Translations under genes and position numbers: made by a program
Part shown: positions 55,501 to 63,577 of the stretch, in pieces
Layout: each line of letters starts with the position of its first letter
Numbering within the stretch: position 1 is the stretch's first letter
From: Telluria beijingensis
Lineage (GTDB): Bacteria; Pseudomonadota; Gammaproteobacteria; Burkholderiales; Burkholderiaceae_D
DNA length: 64,000 nt
NCBI RefSeq assembly: GCF_030770395.1
Contig: NZ_CP132480.1
Coordinates: 788,821 to 852,820 of the forward strand
Reading direction: 5' to 3'
Notes under the pieces: generated by a model
Told to the model about the DNA's origin: nothing
Databases searched by the model: none
What the model saw: the letters and a program-made list of their open reading frames with translations, nothing else

Positions 55501-56172
55501 TTCGAGCAGGTCGTCGCCGTCGCCGCCCTCGAGCACGTCGTCGCCGGCGCCGCCCCTCAGCGTATCGTTGCCGCCGAGGCCGATCAGGATGTCGTCGAGG
55601 TCGCCGCCGACCAAACGGTCGTTGCCCGCCGTGCCGGTCAGGGTCATGCCCTTGCTGCTGCCGCGCGGATCGTAGCCGTCGACGAAGTCGGCGCCCGTCA
55701 CCTGCTCGGGAAGGACGCCGCGCAGGGTGGCCACATTCAGGTAGTTGGCGCCGTCGAGCCGCTGCAGCAGGGTGTCTGCGCCGGAAGTGATCAGGCGCAG
55801 CTGGCCGCTGGCGAAGGGATTGCCGGTGTAGCCGAAGTCGCTGAGGTAACGGATGTCGAGCTGGTCGCCGCCGGCGCCGGGGCTGAAGTCGGTGATGACG
55901 ACCTGGACGCCGGCCGCGGGATCGCTGGCGCGGCGCAGGACGAAGACATCGCTGCCGGCGCCGCCAGTAATCACGGCCGTGGCCTTCGAGCGGCCGAACA
56001 GGTTGATGTCGATGCGGTCGTTGCCGGCGCCGGCGTCCACGGTGGTGGTGGCGCCGTCGAGCGTGAAGAAGCTCAGCTCGATCAGGTCGTCGCCGGGCGT
56101 GCCGCGCAGGACGTCGTCCTGCGCCGTGCGGGAGGTGGTGATGGAAGCGGGCGATGCGGGTGCGGCGGACAT
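52600..56172 (-). CDS. large RTX calcium-binding protein with four repeat modules and C-terminal DUF4214
   Basis: A 1190-residue protein starting MSAAPASPAS (a GTG at 56202 is an alternative start). It has no signal peptide, which fits secretion by a type I system. About half is RTX nonapeptides of the GGxGxDxLx type, folding as Ca2+-bound parallel beta-rolls. Four longer modules, at about residues 90-170, 331-418, 622-710 and 872-960, share the order ITDF, GD..D, NPF, a RL..GxDT stretch and a FVDG.xPxGS end. These resemble the C-terminal target region of type I secreted proteins. The last 130 residues are two DUF4214-type repeats. No transporter gene lies next to it. Biofilm, adhesion or extracellular-enzyme binding are plausible; none is shown. 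Confidence 0.85.
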   Translation of the reverse strand: MSAAPASPASITTSRTAQDDVLRGTPGDDLIELSFFTLDGATTTVDAGAGNDRIDINLFGRSKATAVITGGAGSDVFVLRRASDPAAGVQVVITDFSPGAGGDQLDIRYLSDFGYTGNPFASGQLRLITSGADTLLQRLDGANYLNVATLRGVLPEQVTGADFVDGYDPRGSSKGMTLTGTAGNDRLVGGDLDDILIGLGGNDTLRGGAGDDVLEGGDGDDLLEGGDGNDILRGGRGHDELRTVSYGNNLLDGGDGDDRLFGGNGNDTLLGGAGDDTFFIHGSRHGVRSITLDGGGGNDTMRFDATSELAVIRATGGAGADLFQFMATGLNVTITDFGAGDRIDLSALLPAGLVGNPFGAAGYLHAYQSGSDVHLTLDRDGAAGSGDQVPLLVAVLANVSLASLGGAHFVNGYNPHGGSQGNVLTGSAGDDVLVGDTLDDTIDGLGGNDHLEGRAGNDLLRGGAGNDTLLGGTGNDLLQGGAGNDRLEGGEGDDTLEGGDGDDELRDSHGNNVLRGGAGRDYLYDDGAWQGGAGSLLDGGAGDDSIHVAGSAVRRVLGGTGDDQIHVTAGSDPAGAPLLDIDAGDGNDNLYFSNQKAPRAISVAGGAGSDRYGFAQYTEAGAVVTIRDFQTGAKGDVLDLFSFFAPTNTNPFGSGHARLVQDGSRVLLQIDQDGAAGPGAFYTQVVFDNTTVAAFISDNFVDGSHPDGSTRGLSIDGGPGADRLTGGRFDDLLRGGAGDDTLDGGLGNDVLEGGAGNDYLTDSFGNNILRGGDGNDQLVAADTGIQRLYGDAGDDFLTATGGDVLLDGGEGNDRLDVHSSRNQPATGTVQLRGGAGDDLFAVHLSGGAVQVVAEGGAGRDTYQALMFSTAGSYTITDFAAGAGGDLFDVLPLLQAHGRNPFAADSNLRLVQRGADTVLQGRLNSESSDANAYRDIVTLKNVERSALTLDNFTGRVDPNGSKTPLDLAGSAGNDVLLGSWLDDRLVGGAGDDVLVGDVGDDLLFGGAGLDTARYFRLREQYAVSQGAAPGTWVVDDRAAAYGGTDQLDGIERLAFADGGIALDIDGVAGQAYRLYRAAFDRAPDEGGLGYWIAAFDRGTTLHDVAEWFIASSEFRDIYGAAPGNTAIVTLLYNHILDRAPEQGGFDFWVDVLDSQRADLATVLAAFSESVENVGAVAPLIGQGIAYQPWGG

Positions 56173-56205
56173 GCTGAACTGGACAAGAAAATGGAGCACC
56201 ACTAT

Positions 56206-56330
56206 TGCCGATTGTAATGACGTCGTCTAGTGAAAATAGCGGGTCATGCAAAAGGATTAAGATCAGGGCAGATACACAATGGTTCCTGCTGCGCTGCAAT
56301 ATTGTAATAAATCAGTTACAATGATTAATT
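56206..56330. promoter_or_regulatory. divergent RTX/BCCT promoter region with ATTGTAA boxes
   Basis: ATTGTAAT occurs at 56211-56218 and 56301-56308. The second copy pairs with TTACAAT at 56316-56322 to make a 7-8-7 inverted repeat, a typical operator shape. TTGTAA (56302-56307) and TTAATT (56325-56330) at a 17-base spacing could be a weak promoter for the BCCT gene. No binding protein can be named. Confidence 0.35.
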
Positions 56331-56379
56331 ATTCTGATTCATTCCAACGCCGACGCGCGTTACTGTCTACGGAGAAAAC

Positions 56380-57897
56380 ATGCAGACAGCATTTTCGGCG
56401 GGTTTCATCCTTGCCATCGTTGTATGGGGCGTGATCTCGCCCACCACCATGGGAGCGGTGTTCGATACCGTCCTCGCATCCGTCACCCGCAACTTCGGCT
56501 GGTTCTACCTGTGGGTGGTGCTGGGCCTGGTCGCCTTCGCCCTGTTCATGGCCTTCAGCCGCTACGGCAACCTCAAGCTGGGCGACGAGGACGACGAGCC
56601 CGAATTCTCGATCGGGAGCTGGTTCTCGATGCTGTTCGCGGCGGGCATGGGCATCGGCCTGGTGTTCTTCGGCGTGGCCGAGCCGATTTCACACTATATC
56701 GACGCGCCGCCCGGGACCGTGTCGGCCACCCCGGAAGCGGCGGGCGTGGCGATGCGCTACACCTTCTTCCACTGGGGCATCCATCCGTGGGCGGTGTACA
56801 GCGCGGTGGCGCTGGCGATCGCCTTCTTTCAGTACCGGCGCGGCGGCGACGCCCTGGTCAGCACCGCGACCGGGGCCTTGCCCTGGCCTATCGTCAAGCG
56901 CATGGGCGGCCTGTTCAACGGCCTGGCGGTGGTGGCCACCGCCTTCGGCGTGGCCGCCTCGCTCGGCGTCGGCGCCATGCAGATCAACAGCGGCATGAAC
57001 ACGGTGTTCGGCCTCGAGATCGGCGAGGCCTCGCAGATCGGCATCATCCTGGTCGCCACTGCCCTGTTCCTCGGGTCGGCGATCAGCGGCGTGACGCGCG
57101 GCGTCAAGCTGCTGTCGAACTTCAACATGATCATGGCCGGCCTGCTGGCGCTGGTCGTGTTCCTGGTCGGCCCGACGGTGGCCATCATCGACACCTTCAC
57201 CAGCACCCTGGGCAGCTACGCCACCGAGTTCGTGCGCATGAGCCTGCGCGCCACGCCATTCCGCGACAGTAACTGGGTCGGCAACTGGACCATCTTCTAC
57301 TGGGCCTGGTGGATCTCGTGGTCGCCGTTCGTGGGCCTTTTCATCGCCCGCGTCTCGCGCGGCCGCACGATCCGCGAGTTCATCATCGGCACCATGCTGG
57401 CGCCGACGCTGGCCGCCTTCCTGTGGTTCTCGATCTTCGGCGGCACTGCGCTGCACATGGAGATCTGGCAGAACATCCCGATTTCGGACGCGGTGCGCGC
57501 CGACACCTCGACCGCCCTGTTCGCGCTGTTCGACGCGCTGCCGCTGGGGATGATCATGTCGGCGGTGGCCACCGTGCTGGTGCTGGTGTTCTTCGTCACC
57601 TCGGGCGACTCGGCGGTGCTGGTGCTGAGCATGATGAGCAGCGGCGGCAATCCGAACCCGTCGACCAAGTCCAAGCTGCTGTGGGGCGGCCTGATCGCCG
57701 GCATCGCGATCAGCCTGCTACTGGCGGGTGGCCTGAAGGCGCTGCAGACGGCGACCATCGTGTTCGCGGTGCCGTTCTCGCTGGTGATCATCCTGATGCT
57801 GGTGTCGCTGTGGCGCGCCGTGTGCGAGGACTGGGCGGCGCACGAGAAACGCGAGCGCGAACTGCGCCGCCGCATGCGCCAGATGGTCGAGAAATGA
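56380..57897 (+). CDS. BCCT-family betaine/choline/carnitine transporter
   Basis: A 505-residue inner-membrane transporter with twelve hydrophobic segments. BCCT marks include GMGIGLVFFGVAEPISHY and FYWAWWISWSPFVGLFIARVSRG, with the Trp-rich substrate pocket of segment 8. Members use Na+ or H+ to bring in glycine betaine, choline or carnitine for osmoprotection or carbon and nitrogen. Substrate unknown; no bet genes are seen. The C-terminal tail is short and basic (REKRERELRRRMRQ), without the long osmosensing tail of BetP. GGAG precedes the ATG. The convergent DUF819 gene ends 38 bases beyond. Confidence 0.88.
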   Translation: MQTAFSAGFILAIVVWGVISPTTMGAVFDTVLASVTRNFGWFYLWVVLGLVAFALFMAFSRYGNLKLGDEDDEPEFSIGSWFSMLFAAGMGIGLVFFGVAEPISHYIDAPPGTVSATPEAAGVAMRYTFFHWGIHPWAVYSAVALAIAFFQYRRGGDALVSTATGALPWPIVKRMGGLFNGLAVVATAFGVAASLGVGAMQINSGMNTVFGLEIGEASQIGIILVATALFLGSAISGVTRGVKLLSNFNMIMAGLLALVVFLVGPTVAIIDTFTSTLGSYATEFVRMSLRATPFRDSNWVGNWTIFYWAWWISWSPFVGLFIARVSRGRTIREFIIGTMLAPTLAAFLWFSIFGGTALHMEIWQNIPISDAVRADTSTALFALFDALPLGMIMSAVATVLVLVFFVTSGDSAVLVLSMMSSGGNPNPSTKSKLLWGGLIAGIAISLLLAGGLKALQTATIVFAVPFSLVIILMLVSLWRAVCEDWAAHEKRERELRRRMRQMVEK

Positions 57898-57934
57898 AGA
57901 AGGCGCGCCCCCGGGCGGGGACGCGCCCGGGATC

Positions 57935-59179
57935 TTACGTGGCCAGCGCGCGCAGCAGCAACCCGGTGATATAGGCGCAGTAGGTGCCGAGGGCGTAGCC
58001 GAGCACTGCCAGCAGCACCCCGACCGGGGCCAGGGCCGGATGGAATGCGCTGGCCACCACCGGCGCCGACGCCGCGCCGCCGATATTCGCCTGCGAGCCG
58101 ACCGCCATGAAGAACAGCGGCGCCCGGATCAGCTTGGCCACCAGCAGCATCAGGCCGCCGTGCACCGCCATCCAGATCAGGCCCAGCAGGAACAGCCATG
58201 GGCGGTCGAGCAGGGCGTTCAGGTCCATGTGCATACCGATGGTGGCCACCAGGATGTACAGCATGGCCGAGCCGATGGTCGAGGCGCCGGCGCCTTCCAG
58301 GCTGCGCGCCCGGGTAAAGCTCAGCGCCAGGCCGATGGTGGTGGCATACACCACGATCCAGAAGAAGCTCGAGGTCAGACTGTAGTCCTGCAGGCGCCAC
58401 TCGGCCGGCAGGGTCGAGATCCAGGCCACGGTGGGGCCGGTCAGCGCATGCGACAGGCCGGTCGCGCCCAGGCCCACGGCCAGCACCACCATCACGTCGG
58501 TCAGGGTCGGGATGCGCGCGTGCTCGGCCTTGTAATGCTCGATGCTCTCCTTGAGCGCATTGATGGCGGAAACATCGGCGCCGGTCCAGCGGTCGAAGGC
58601 CTGGGCCCGGCCGGCCAGGAACAGCAGCACCGCCATCCACAGGCTGGCGACCAGCACGTCGACCGCGACGAACTGGCCGAACAGGGTGGCGTCGACCTCG
58701 AATACTTCCTTCATCGCGGCCTGGTTGGCGCCGCCGCCGATCCAGGCGCCGGTGATGGTGGTCATGCCGCGCCAGGTGTCGCCGGCCACGGTCTCGGGAT
58801 GGATGAAGTCCATCGCGATGAAGGACACGATGGCGCCCAGCATCACGCCCAGGGTGCCGGTGAGGAACATGATGATGGCCTTGGGGCCGAGGCGCAGCAC
58901 GGCGCCGAAGTCGATCGCCACGCACAGCAGCACCAGGGCGGTCGGCAGCAGGTAGTCGCGCGCCATCGGATACAGGGCTGAGGCATTGCCGTCGATGATG
59001 CCGGCGGTATTGAGCAGGGCCGGGATCAGGTAGCACAGCAGCAGGGCCGGCACATAGGTATAGAACCTGCTCCAGGCGCCCGTCTTGCGGGAAGAAGTCC
59101 AGAAGACGGCGCCGAGAATGACGGCCAGCATGCCGAGCACGACGGCATCGTTGGTGACGAGTGGAGAGACAGATTGCAT
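57935..59179 (-). CDS. DUF819-family integral membrane permease
   Basis: A 414-residue membrane protein with about twelve hydrophobic segments. GAWIGGGANQAAMKEVF and GSQANIGGAASAPVVA, glycine-rich halves of an inverted repeat, are typical of the DUF819 (YjcL-like) family, whose substrates are unknown. The ATG at 59179 is preferred; sequence is open upstream to 59236. A GC-rich hairpin of complementary arms (57902 to 57927) lies between this gene and the BCCT gene. Confidence 0.85.
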   Translation of the reverse strand: MQSVSPLVTNDAVVLGMLAVILGAVFWTSSRKTGAWSRFYTYVPALLLCYLIPALLNTAGIIDGNASALYPMARDYLLPTALVLLCVAIDFGAVLRLGPKAIIMFLTGTLGVMLGAIVSFIAMDFIHPETVAGDTWRGMTTITGAWIGGGANQAAMKEVFEVDATLFGQFVAVDVLVASLWMAVLLFLAGRAQAFDRWTGADVSAINALKESIEHYKAEHARIPTLTDVMVVLAVGLGATGLSHALTGPTVAWISTLPAEWRLQDYSLTSSFFWIVVYATTIGLALSFTRARSLEGAGASTIGSAMLYILVATIGMHMDLNALLDRPWLFLLGLIWMAVHGGLMLLVAKLIRAPLFFMAVGSQANIGGAASAPVVASAFHPALAPVGVLLAVLGYALGTYCAYITGLLLRALAT

Positions 59180-59302
59180 CGTGGGTCCAGGTAGAGGGTG
59201 GATCGAACGTCCTGCCGCCACGGCTGGACGCGGCAATTCTACATATTAATTAATCAAAATCATGTACTTACGGTAAGCACCGTATCAACCAGGAGGGTCG
59301 GT

Positions 59303-60277
59303 TTGGCATTGACAGCAAAACATCATTTCAATAAATATTTTTTGGCAGGCCTGGCCTGCACGGCATTCGGCGCGGTGCCCGCGCTGGCGCAAAGCCAGGT
59401 GCAGATGTACGGCAGCCTCGACATCGGCCTCAAGAAGCGCACCGGCAATCCGATGGAAGTCGGGCGCGGATTCAACAACTGGCTGGGCTGGCGCGGGACC
59501 GAGCGCCTGGACAATGGCCTGGAAGCGACCTTCGTAGCCGAGATGCGCTTCAACCTCGACGACGGCAGCCAGGAGCGGCCCGACAAGCTGATGCAGGGCG
59601 AAACCACGGTAGGCCTACGCAGCGAAGAACTGGGCAGCGTGCGCCTGGGCCGGGCGATGACGCCGCTGTGGTGGGAAATCTGGAAATACGATCCGTGGAT
59701 TAACAGCGGCGAGAATGCCTCGATGTTCGCCTACCAGACCGGCAGCTATACCAGCGACGGCGTGCACGACCTCGAGAACGGCTATGCGAACTACTCGCGC
59801 TTCGAGAATGCCGTGTTCTATACCAGCCCGACCGTCGGCGGCTGGCATGTGCATGCAGCGGCCGAGGCCGAACGCGACCCGCTCGACGTGCGCCGTCCGG
59901 CCGGGGTCTCGTTCAACTATGCGAAGGGCAGCGTGCTGGGGCACCTCGCGCTCGAGCGCAATTCGAACGACGACCGCATCGGCGTCGTCTCGCTGTCCTG
60001 GCAGACCGGCAAGCTGCGCCTGATGGCGTCCACCGCGCGCCACCTGCCGCGCACCGGCGCCACGGAGAAGGTCGCGATGGTCGCCGCCAACTACCGGGAC
60101 GGCGCCGTCACCTGGCGCGCCGGCTACGGCCGCAACTTCCTGCTCGGCCACGACAAGCTGGGCCTGGGCGCGATCCACCACCTGTCGCCGCGCACCGGCC
60201 TGTATGCGGACGTGTACCGCGAGCGCGCGGCCGCCGATGCCAATGGCGCGGCGGTGGGCATCATGCATACCTTCTGA
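59303..60277 (+). CDS. trimeric outer-membrane porin with a TTG start
   Basis: A 324-residue porin of the betaproteobacterial type. A signal peptide (1-31, ending ALAQS) is followed by VQMYGSLDIGLKKR, the usual first strand, and the C terminus ends in Phe (GIMHTF) as needed for barrel insertion. No ATG lies near the N terminus; TTG at 59303 has AGGAGG six bases upstream, an ideal site. It lies divergent from the DUF819 gene. Specificity is unknown; it is shorter than most general porins of this group. Confidence 0.85.
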   Translation: MALTAKHHFNKYFLAGLACTAFGAVPALAQSQVQMYGSLDIGLKKRTGNPMEVGRGFNNWLGWRGTERLDNGLEATFVAEMRFNLDDGSQERPDKLMQGETTVGLRSEELGSVRLGRAMTPLWWEIWKYDPWINSGENASMFAYQTGSYTSDGVHDLENGYANYSRFENAVFYTSPTVGGWHVHAAAEAERDPLDVRRPAGVSFNYAKGSVLGHLALERNSNDDRIGVVSLSWQTGKLRLMASTARHLPRTGATEKVAMVAANYRDGAVTWRAGYGRNFLLGHDKLGLGAIHHLSPRTGLYADVYRERAAADANGAAVGIMHTF

Positions 60278-60335
60278 TCGCGGCGCGCCTGGCGTAGAAT
60301 CGGCTGCTCATCCTTGCGAGTGCCGACTTCACCAG

Positions 60336-61247
60336 ATGGACCTCCCCGATACAGCATTGGACCCGGCGCAGGCGCGCGCCATCGCCCACGTTGCCGCGTG
60401 CAGTGCGGGCGCGGCGCTCGACCCTGCGCTGGCGCTCACCCTCAATTTCCACCCCGACCGCCCGTACGGCGGCCAGCCGCTGCTGCAGGCGCTGCTCGAC
60501 GCCGGCGTCTACCGTTCGCAATTCGAGACCGGCACCAGCAACGGCGGCCTGGGCGCCTTCGCGGGCGGGGCGCGCTGGCTGTGGGAAAGCCGGATCTTCG
60601 GCGGCGCCTACGACGCCGCCGCGCCCGACCGGCGCCCCAAGTACGGTGCACTCAACTACCAGGGCTATGCCGTCGGCGGCTCGCCGCGTTTCGGCTCGGC
60701 CCACCTGCGGCTGCGGCCGGGCGTCGCCGCGCGCAGCACCTTCTGCTATCCGGACAGCGTGTTCGAGCCCGAGCACTTCGGTGTCGCCGCCCGCATCGAC
60801 CTGGTCGCGCGCGCCATGGCCGACGACAAGGACCTGCTCGACGATTACATCGAGGCGCACATCCACGGGCCGATCCGGCTGCACGAGGATGTCGAGGCGC
60901 TGGTGCTCGATCCCTGCTACCGGGGGACGGCCATCGAAGCCATCGCGCGGCGCTATCCCTGCGCGCTCGAATGGCATCCGGGCTTCAGGCTCGCGATCGA
61001 CGCGTTGCGCCGCCATCCTGACTACCGCGGGCAGCAGTTCGTGGAGCTCGGCGCCGCCATCGCCGAGGACGGCTGGCTCGATCCGGCCATCCTGGGCCGG
61101 GCAGTTGCCGGCGGACGGCACGATCCGCAAGACCTCAAGAAGGTGTGGCATTACATCGCGCGCTTCGGCGCGCCGTTCCATGCTCAAATGCCTTGTCGAA
61201 CCAATACGGAGGTCCAGCATGACAAAGGCATTCAAGGCCGGCGATAA
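60336..61247 (+). CDS. DUF3626 protein
   Basis: A 303-residue cytosolic protein of the DUF3626 type with the motifs LNFHPDRPYGGQPLLQALLD, QFETGTSNGGL and EWHPGFRLA. Several His and Glu residues (LHEDVEALV, EAHIHGP) may form an active site, but no function is known. No signal peptide is seen. It overlaps the start of the DUF2945 gene by 29 bases and is 58 bases after the porin. Codon use matches the surroundings. Confidence 0.75.
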   Translation: MDLPDTALDPAQARAIAHVAACSAGAALDPALALTLNFHPDRPYGGQPLLQALLDAGVYRSQFETGTSNGGLGAFAGGARWLWESRIFGGAYDAAAPDRRPKYGALNYQGYAVGGSPRFGSAHLRLRPGVAARSTFCYPDSVFEPEHFGVAARIDLVARAMADDKDLLDDYIEAHIHGPIRLHEDVEALVLDPCYRGTAIEAIARRYPCALEWHPGFRLAIDALRRHPDYRGQQFVELGAAIAEDGWLDPAILGRAVAGGRHDPQDLKKVWHYIARFGAPFHAQMPCRTNTEVQHDKGIQGRR

Positions 61248-61428
61248 GGTGCAGTGGGAGTCGTCGCAGGGGACGGTCAAGGGCAAGGTCAAGAAGAAGC
61301 TGACCTCACCGACCGACATCAAGAGCCACCATGTGGCGGCCTCGAAGGACAACCCGGAATACCTGGTGGCCAGCGACAAGACCGGGGCCGAAGCGGCGCA
61401 TAAACCGGGGTCGCTGAAGAAGGCGTGA
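61219..61428 (+). CDS. DUF2945 (HVA1 family, Tudor-like) small basic protein
   Basis: A 69-residue basic protein with FKAGDKVQWESSQG and TVKGKVKKKLTSPTDI, the DUF2945/HVA1 pattern of a small Tudor/SH3-like barrel. Relatives are called hypervirulence-associated proteins, but no molecular role is known. GGAGG precedes the ATG. The start lies inside the end of the DUF3626 gene. Confidence 0.82.
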   Translation: MTKAFKAGDKVQWESSQGTVKGKVKKKLTSPTDIKSHHVAASKDNPEYLVASDKTGAEAAHKPGSLKKA

Positions 61429-61437
61429 TGGACTGCG

Positions 61438-61454
61438 CTTAAGATTCGCTTCAC
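61438..61454 (+). promoter_or_regulatory. possible QseB/PmrA-type autoregulatory box
   Basis: CTTAAG (61438-61443), five bases, then CTTCAC (61449-61454) fits the direct repeat CTTAAG-N5-CTTAAG with two differences in the second half. It is 70 bases before the start of the OmpR-type regulator, where response regulators of this group often bind their own promoters. Confidence 0.35.
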
Positions 61455-61523
61455 CTTCGCGCGGCATGCTCGGCGGCGGGTTGTTTACGCCATACTGGCG
61501 TTCCCCTGTTGCCGGACTACCGC

Positions 61524-62189
61524 ATGCGCATCCTGTTGGTCGAAGACGATATCTCCCTTGGCGAAACCATCCAGGCCTGGCTGCGCCTGGACGAGCACGC
61601 GGTGGACTGGGTCCAGCGCGGCGACTCGGCGCAGACCGCGCTCCTGACCCATCATTACGACTGCGTCCTGCTCGACCGCGGCTTGCCCGCGATGTCCGGC
61701 GACGCGCTGCTGGCGCAGTTGCGCAAGGCTGGCAATGGCGTCCCGGTGATCCTGATCACCGCTTTCAATGCGCTGGCCGACCGGGTCGAGGGTCTGGACC
61801 TGGGCGCCGACGACTACCTGGTGAAACCGTTCGAGCTGGAGGAGATGTCGGCTCGCATCCGGGCCGCCGTGCGGCGCGGCGCCAACCAGGTGAGTAACGT
61901 GTTGGCGCATGGCGACATCGCCCTGAACCTCGACACCAAGGGCGCGACCCTGGCCGGCCAACCGGTCGCGCTGACCGCGCGCGAGTACAACGTGCTGTAT
62001 GCGCTGCTGCTAAGAAAAAACAGCATTGTTACCCGCGCCCAGATCGAGGAAACCTTGTACGGCTGGGGCGACGAGGTCGAAAGCAATGCGATCGAGGTGT
62101 ACATCCACAACCTGCGCAAGAAGTTCGGCGGCGACAGCATCGTCACCGTGCGTGGACTGGGCTACCGGCTGAAGAACGATGGTGAATAA
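61524..62189 (+). CDS. OmpR/QseB-type response regulator
   Basis: A 221-residue regulator with a receiver domain (phospho-acceptor D51, K101 in LVKPF) and a winged-helix DNA-binding domain (about 125-220, with NAIEVYIHNLRKKFGG). It fits the QseB/PmrA/TctD group. It overlaps the histidine kinase gene by 11 bases. An in-frame TTG at 61509 is an alternative start; ATG at 61524 gives the standard N terminus (RILLVEDD). Confidence 0.9.
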   Translation: MRILLVEDDISLGETIQAWLRLDEHAVDWVQRGDSAQTALLTHHYDCVLLDRGLPAMSGDALLAQLRKAGNGVPVILITAFNALADRVEGLDLGADDYLVKPFELEEMSARIRAAVRRGANQVSNVLAHGDIALNLDTKGATLAGQPVALTAREYNVLYALLLRKNSIVTRAQIEETLYGWGDEVESNAIEVYIHNLRKKFGGDSIVTVRGLGYRLKNDGE

Positions 62190-63543
62190 GACCCGCGACC
62201 CTGAGGCGCCGTGGTCGCTGCGGCGGCGCCTGCTGGCTGTCATCGTGGCCGCCAGCACGGTGCTGTGGCTGGCCAGCCTGGGCATCGTCACCGTGATCGC
62301 CTGGCAGGAAACCAATGAGGTGTTCGACGACGCGCTCGAGGAATCCGGTTATATGATCATGGCCGCCACCACCGACTGGAACGAGCGCGGCCTGCTGCCG
62401 CAGGGCGGGGCCAGCGGCAAACATGGCCGCAAGGTCGACATGCAATACCAGATCGTGGTCGATGGCCGCGTGATCCAGCGTACTGGCGACGCGCCGCTGC
62501 GGCCCTTCGTGTCGAATTTCGACGACGACCATGGCTTCGCCGAGGCGCTGGCGGGCGGCGAGCGCTGGCGCGTGTTCGTGGTGCGCGACGAGGCCCGCAA
62601 CTTCGAGGTGCAGGTCGGCCAACAGGTTGACAAGCGCTTCGACATTCTCGAGGAACTGGCCGATTCGCTGTGGCTGCCCGTGCTGGGCTTCCTGCTGTTG
62701 CTGGCGCTGGTGTGCTGGGTCCTGACCGGCCGCGTGCTCAAGCCCCTGCGCCGCACGGCGGCTTCGATCGCGGCCAAGACCCCGAGCGACCTGGCGCTGG
62801 TCGACACCGCCGGCCAGGCGCGCGAAGTGCTGCCGATCGTGCAGGCGCTGAACGGCGTGCTGGGTCGGCTGGAAGCGGCCCTGCAAGCCGAGCGCCGCTT
62901 CACCGCCGACGCCGCCCACGAGCTGCGCACGCCGCTGGCCGGCCTGCACATGCACGTGCAACTGCTGCAGCGCCAGCATCCCGACCTGGCGGCGCCGTTC
63001 CACAAGCTGCGCCAGGACATCGCGCGCCTGACGGCGCTGGTCGACAGCCTGTTAACGCTGGCGCGCCTGGACCCGCTGGCGCGCGAACAGCTGGTGCGCC
63101 AGCCAGTCGCGCTCGCGCCGCTATGCGAGCGCGCGGCCGCCATGCATGCGCCGGAGGCGGCCGCGCGCGGCATCGCGCTGGCGCTGCGTTGCGAAATACA
63201 CGAGGTGCAGGCAGACCCGCAGATGCTGGAAATCGTGCTGCGCAACCTGGTCGACAATGCGCTGCGCTACTGCCCGGACGGCAGCCGTATCGAGATCGAG
63301 GCCGTGCCCCATGCCGGCGGCGCGCGTATCGCGGTGCGCGACGACGGGCCCGGCGTGGATGCCGAGAGCCGCCAGCGCCTGACCGAGCGTTTCTTCCGTG
63401 TGCTGGGGCAGGGGCAGCCGGGCAGTGGACTCGGACTATCGATCGTCAAGCGCATTGCCGACTTGCATGGCGTCAAGCTGGCCTTCGGGCCTGGGATCGA
63501 CGGCCGCGGGCTGGGCGTGACGCTGGATCTGCCCGCTGTGTAG
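62179..63543 (+). CDS. QseC/TctE-type sensor histidine kinase
   Basis: A 454-residue membrane kinase with two transmembrane helices (about 16-42 and 165-185), a periplasmic loop of some 120 residues, a HAMP-like linker, the dimerisation domain with H247 (FTADAAHELRTPL), and a catalytic domain with LVDNALRYCPDG, DDGPGVD and GSGLGLSIVKR. It is the partner of the overlapping regulator. The stimulus cannot be read; relatives sense metals, carboxylates, pH or quorum signals. Confidence 0.9.
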   Translation: MVNKTRDPEAPWSLRRRLLAVIVAASTVLWLASLGIVTVIAWQETNEVFDDALEESGYMIMAATTDWNERGLLPQGGASGKHGRKVDMQYQIVVDGRVIQRTGDAPLRPFVSNFDDDHGFAEALAGGERWRVFVVRDEARNFEVQVGQQVDKRFDILEELADSLWLPVLGFLLLLALVCWVLTGRVLKPLRRTAASIAAKTPSDLALVDTAGQAREVLPIVQALNGVLGRLEAALQAERRFTADAAHELRTPLAGLHMHVQLLQRQHPDLAAPFHKLRQDIARLTALVDSLLTLARLDPLAREQLVRQPVALAPLCERAAAMHAPEAAARGIALALRCEIHEVQADPQMLEIVLRNLVDNALRYCPDGSRIEIEAVPHAGGARIAVRDDGPGVDAESRQRLTERFFRVLGQGQPGSGLGLSIVKRIADLHGVKLAFGPGIDGRGLGVTLDLPAV

Positions 63544-63577
63544 ATTATGTACCTTGGGTGATAATTCGAGCTGCCAA

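Noticed and set aside
52600..56172. A CRISPR-like or satellite look of the repeated DNA in the RTX gene
   Set aside because: The units are nine-codon protein repeats in one frame, with no constant repeat and unique spacer structure.
54475..56217. Long open frames antisense to the RTX gene
   Set aside because: They are low-complexity Val/Ala/Gln chains that mirror the Gly-Asp repeats of the real gene; no start context or domain is seen.
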